NCBI RefSeq assembly: GCF_026914265.1
Contig: NC_069135.1
Coordinates: 27,477,247 to 27,541,246 of the forward strand
Length of the DNA stretch: 64,000 nt
Direction: 5' to 3'
From: Mya arenaria
Taxonomy: Eukaryota; Mollusca; Bivalvia; Myida; Myidae
Part shown: piece by piece, positions 61,101-64,000 of the stretch
How positions within the stretch are numbered: the stretch's first letter is position 1
Layout of the letters: each line of letters begins with the position of its first letter
Notes under the pieces: generated by a model
Told to the model about the DNA's origin: nothing
Databases searched by the model: none
The model's input: the letters and a program-made list of their open reading frames with translations, nothing else
Made by a program: the position numbers and the translations under genes

Positions 61101-63822
61101 TGAATGTATTAATTCAATATACAATTCCTGAGAATTATATCACCTTAAATGAGTGTACACTATACATTGTTGCTAATCAACTCCAATTTACTACCCTATG
61201 AAAGTAAAGCATAACGATATGCAAAAAAAGCTTGAGTAAATCGCCCCAGCTTGGGTACAAATATCACAGGAGATAGAAGCAAACTATTATTTATTATTCA
61301 TAGCCTATAGTTAATGTACTATATATAGGCTAGAAAAACATAAAAAATAGTTTGCTTCTGTCTCCTGTGGTAAATTATACTTATTACACTAATATTACAC
61401 CAATTTTGTTTGTCAATGAACGAAGGGTTTATGTCCTTTGATACTCCATTTCAGTACTCTCTCGGAGTGAAGAGAGATGAGACGCAAAAGCTTGAAGAAA
61501 TCGCCCAGGCTGAAGAGAGGAAGCTCGAGCTTGCTGAACAATACCTTGAGGAGGACGCTGCCATGTTCGATGAATTCCTCAAGGAAAACGATGCCAACTC
61601 AAATGAAGCTGTCAAAATGTAAGTTAAAGATAACATTGCTGATGTGATGGCAGCTTTGAATTTATTTTTACCATAAGGAAATTAGTTTATACTGATTTCT
61701 TTTAGTTCCATTGTGACAAATGCTGATAGCTTATAATATCACTCTCTAGGCTGTTTCTATGGCAGAATCAAGTACTGGTGTCCATTTTGAGAGACCATGA
61801 GAAAGTACCCCTGATGGGGATCAAACTCACAACCTCTTGAGTGAGAGGCGGGCACCTATATCAATTAACCACTCTCAACCTTATAATAAGAAAATTGAAA
61901 TTTCAACACTCTATTTTTATGTTTTGACCTAATTTGTGAGCATTATTTTTTGTGACCTTATAATGATGGCATGAAATGTGTCTGTACATACATACACAAT
62001 AGATTTGGATTGCAAAAATTATGGAATTCTCCTATTTTTCAGCGCTGAGTTGGAAACCAAAGCCAAACTAGAGAAAGTCCAAGAAATAAAGAGAATCAAT
62101 GCTAACATGATGTCAATAAAATCAGAGATCTCTAAATACGAAGACACACTCAAAGAATACCAGATGTACAGAGTTTTCCTGGAAAATCTTACCCCACCAG
62201 TGAGTATTTCCATATAAAATTTGTTATTTTCCAGCACTACCTGATTATTGAAGCGGATTAGACTGCTAAAACCAAAACTAACATATTGATGGTTTAAAAT
62301 TCTTTGAATGATTTTATTTGACAATACAGTTACTTTACAGTCATTGAAATTAGGATGAACAAGCCCAAATTCTTATACTATTGCTTGGCATCAACGAGCC
62401 CTACTATATAAATACAAAATTTGAGCAAGCCCGGGAGACATTTCACCAGTGCAGGGCCTGTGGACTGTTGTTTTTGTGTGTGTGTGTGTTTTTTTAATTG
62501 TGTTACGTCTATGAAGCATGGCATTGACATGACATTGTCATCTCTGGTTTCATACTCACTTAGGAATGACCTGTTGTAGAGTCTTTGACCTTGGTATGCA
62601 CATTGGCCATGGTTTGTAGATGACTGCTATACATTTTGGAGTCAGTAGTTCAAAGGTCAAGGATAGAGTGACCTTTGTGCTCCTCATTCACAGACCAGTG
62701 ACACATTTGATTCTCGGAACTCTAGTTTTATCAAAATAGAATAAGTCATTCCTTTTTTATTCAATGCTGTAAACATTGTCATGGTATTGTACAATTTCTT
62801 TATAGGAAATCAAGCAAGATATGGACTCCAGAAAGCAAAAGAAGCGCGAAGAACGGCGCCGAGTGAGAGAAAAAGAAAGAGCTGCTCAGCGAACCACTTC
62901 CGATCTTGTCCAAGAAAAGCCAGACAGTCGCAAGGGAAAAAGGGCAGGAAGAGGACTCACAGACCTTGCTAAAAAGAGTTCAGCATCTAAGAGGTTCATT
63001 GTCAATTTATTGAGTTTTATGGTCTTTGATTATGTCTTGGGGATTTAAGATTTTTTGAATGAATAATATAATAAAAGTCTTTGAGAGTTAATGATTAAAA
63101 TAGTCTGTCATATTCAGTAAACCCAAAATCTAAAGCTGTATTGAAATGTCTCTCTGAAAGGATGAAAATGATTAAGCATTTTTGCAAAAATGTTGATTAA
63201 GCCATTTTTTTTAAACTAAGGATGAGAAAAATCAAATGGAGGCACGATATACATTGAAGGTGGGAAAATTTCCAATTATATGACAATAAAACAAAATAAA
63301 AATAATCTATCTCTGGATTAATTTATTCTTTTCTCATGCACTCAAACAGGACAGCAGAACAAGAAAGCACGATTTCCACGGTGACAGAATCTGATGATGA
63401 CAGTGATGAGGTAAACTGAGGGAATATAATTATTAATTCTATGTTTTTAAAATAAAATTTATCATAACTAATCAGATAAGAAATCATTGCAAACAATTTA
63501 AATCCTTTTTAGCAGAAAGACAATTGTATTAGATTTGGATCAAATTAAGATTTAATAACGTGTTACTATTAGCATCTTACAGATTTTGAAAATGGCGATG
63601 AATAACCATTTTTCTTTCTTGATTAAGTCCCTACTGATAATTACCCTGTCTGGGTTAAATTGACATCATCTCATTAGTAAATAGGTCTTCTAATTTTCAG
63701 TATAAAAAAAATGTATATATTGGTTTCAAAAGGCAATGACATTATAATTATTTTGGCTGGTGTAGAGTGTCTCGGACACAGAATGCAGCAACACTGAATC
63801 TGACAGTGACAACAGTGATTTG
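58174..63822 (+). CDS. CFAP100: CFAP100 (CCDC37), axonemal inner-arm dynein regulator, 3' end outside window
   Basis: Exons 58174-58243, 58858-58941, 59297-59388, 59969-60149, 60626-60693, 61455-61618, 62043-62199, 62806-62993, 63350-63410 and 63766-about 63822; phases agree throughout. Conserved blocks: NPFKMPPDSDIFLMRDKER, YSLGVKRDETQKLEEIAQAE, EEDAAMFDEFLKEND, MMSIKSEISKYEDTLKEYQM, matching vertebrate CFAP100. With CFAP73 it forms the MIA (modifier of inner arms) complex, which controls inner-arm dynein f/I1 in motile cilia. The protein is largely coiled coil. A basic, charged stretch (KQKKREERRRVREKERA) precedes the acidic Ser-rich exons (TESDDDSDE, SDTECSNTESDSDNSD). The family continues well past this point, so more exons lie beyond the window. 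Otherwise the last exon would read on to a TAA at 63913-63915, overlapping an AATAAA, as a short isoform. Confidence 0.9.
58292..58859 (+). repeat. 284-base tandem duplication in CFAP100 intron 1
   Basis: 58292-58575 and 58576-58859 are nearly identical; I see only about two or three differences. The unit ends with the exon 2 acceptor (ttttatttcag|GAC), so a second acceptor stands at about 58573. Both copies include the same chance ORF tail. The high identity points to a recent event. Confidence 0.93.
60365..60510 (+). repeat. Dispersed repeat fragment, second copy
   Basis: The blocks tgttgtgggggaaaccagag, taacccacttttctggctta and ctgggaattgaacctgatcc match the layout of the repeat at 48.48 kb. 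The last block resembles a decayed inverted B box. Confidence 0.5.
61264..61376. repeat. Short foldback element
   Basis: tcacaggagatagaagcaaa-ctatt faces aatagtttgcttctgtctcc-tgtg, and the inner bases atagcctata/tataggct also pair. Arms are about 45 bases with mismatches, just upstream of CFAP100 exon 6. Confidence 0.75.
61740..61880 (-). repeat. tRNA-derived SINE
   Basis: The minus strand reads gagagtggttaattgatata, gcccgcctctcactcaagag, then a B-box-like gtgagtttgatccccatcag. The downstream ggacaccagtacttgattct matches the body of the SINE at 48.13 kb. Confidence 0.75.
62345..62465. repeat. Interspersed repeat, copy 2
   Basis: Partner of 42745-42890 (aagcccaaattcttatacta, ccagtgcagggcctgtggac). 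It lies in a CFAP100 intron. Confidence 0.55.
62570..62720. repeat. Decayed GGTCAAGG-type repeat
   Basis: The strings tctttgaccttggtatgcac, ggccatggttt and ttcaaaggtcaaggatagag resemble the units of the minisatellite at 33.2-34.7 kb, but no periodicity remains. Confidence 0.4.
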
Positions 63823-64000
63823 GTCTGTTCGATGTTTTTGTATCTGACATGTTGGGGTGAAGCTATAACATTGAATGTGCCAACTCTGATGATAAGAAAT
63901 GCAGTTTCCAAATAATAAAATCTGTTGACGTGACCATTGTTTTTATGTCAACATATCATTTTTTCTTAAATGAGTATTCTTGAATGTAATACCGTTATGT

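Overview
The window looks like nuclear DNA of a bivalve mollusc. It is AT-rich, its genes are cut into many short GT-AG exons, and it carries repeat families that I recognise as typical of bivalve genomes: GGTCAAGGTCA-rich minisatellites, tRNA-derived SINEs, and foldback and terminal-inverted-repeat MITEs. The species cannot be named from the sequence alone.

Layout, left to right. (1) 2.2-12.3 kb, + strand: a cartilage intermediate layer protein (CILP)-like gene of seven coding exons whose frame closes exactly to 1179 aa. It has an N-terminal membrane anchor instead of a signal peptide, two thrombospondin type 1 repeats, a carboxypeptidase-regulatory-like segment, an Ig domain and a long CILP region with a furin site. 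A second copy of its first exon (3.7-4.15 kb) carries one in-frame stop. (2) 14.1-14.45 kb, +: a decayed fragment of a Cys-rich repeat gene. (3) 14.88-15.18 kb: a foldback element. (4) 16.0-17.5 kb, -: a duplicated piece of the 3' end of MCM10, about 21 kb from the parent. (5) 19.7-19.9 kb, -: a possible TIR-domain remnant. (6) 21.2-22.1 kb: a diverged minisatellite. (7) 23.0-25.06 kb, -: a small four-exon gene for a TIR domain followed by two membrane segments. (8) 26-28.5 kb: repeats. (9) 28.68-31.16 kb, +: a large Cys-rich type I membrane protein. (10) 31.2-36.5 kb: a TA microsatellite, a LINE fragment and two minisatellite-bearing elements. (11) 37.4-55.2 kb, -: the replication factor MCM10, readable from start to stop in 24 coding exons. 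(12) 55.3-57 kb: MITEs in the head-to-head space. (13) 58.17 kb to the right edge, +: CFAP100, an axonemal inner-arm dynein regulator, running off the window.

MCM10 and CFAP100 are divergent neighbours whose roles (DNA replication and ciliary motility) do not otherwise connect. The TIR gene and the Cys-rich receptor-like gene are also divergent neighbours, with about 3.6 kb between them. That invites, but does not prove, a shared role in surface sensing. The most unusual observations are the tandem array of MCM10 zinc-ribbon 3' cassettes, each with a splice-donor-like end, the dispersed minisatellite whose units carry consensus palindromic nuclear-receptor sites, the TIR-plus-two-TM architecture, and the membrane-anchored CILP with duplicated first exons.
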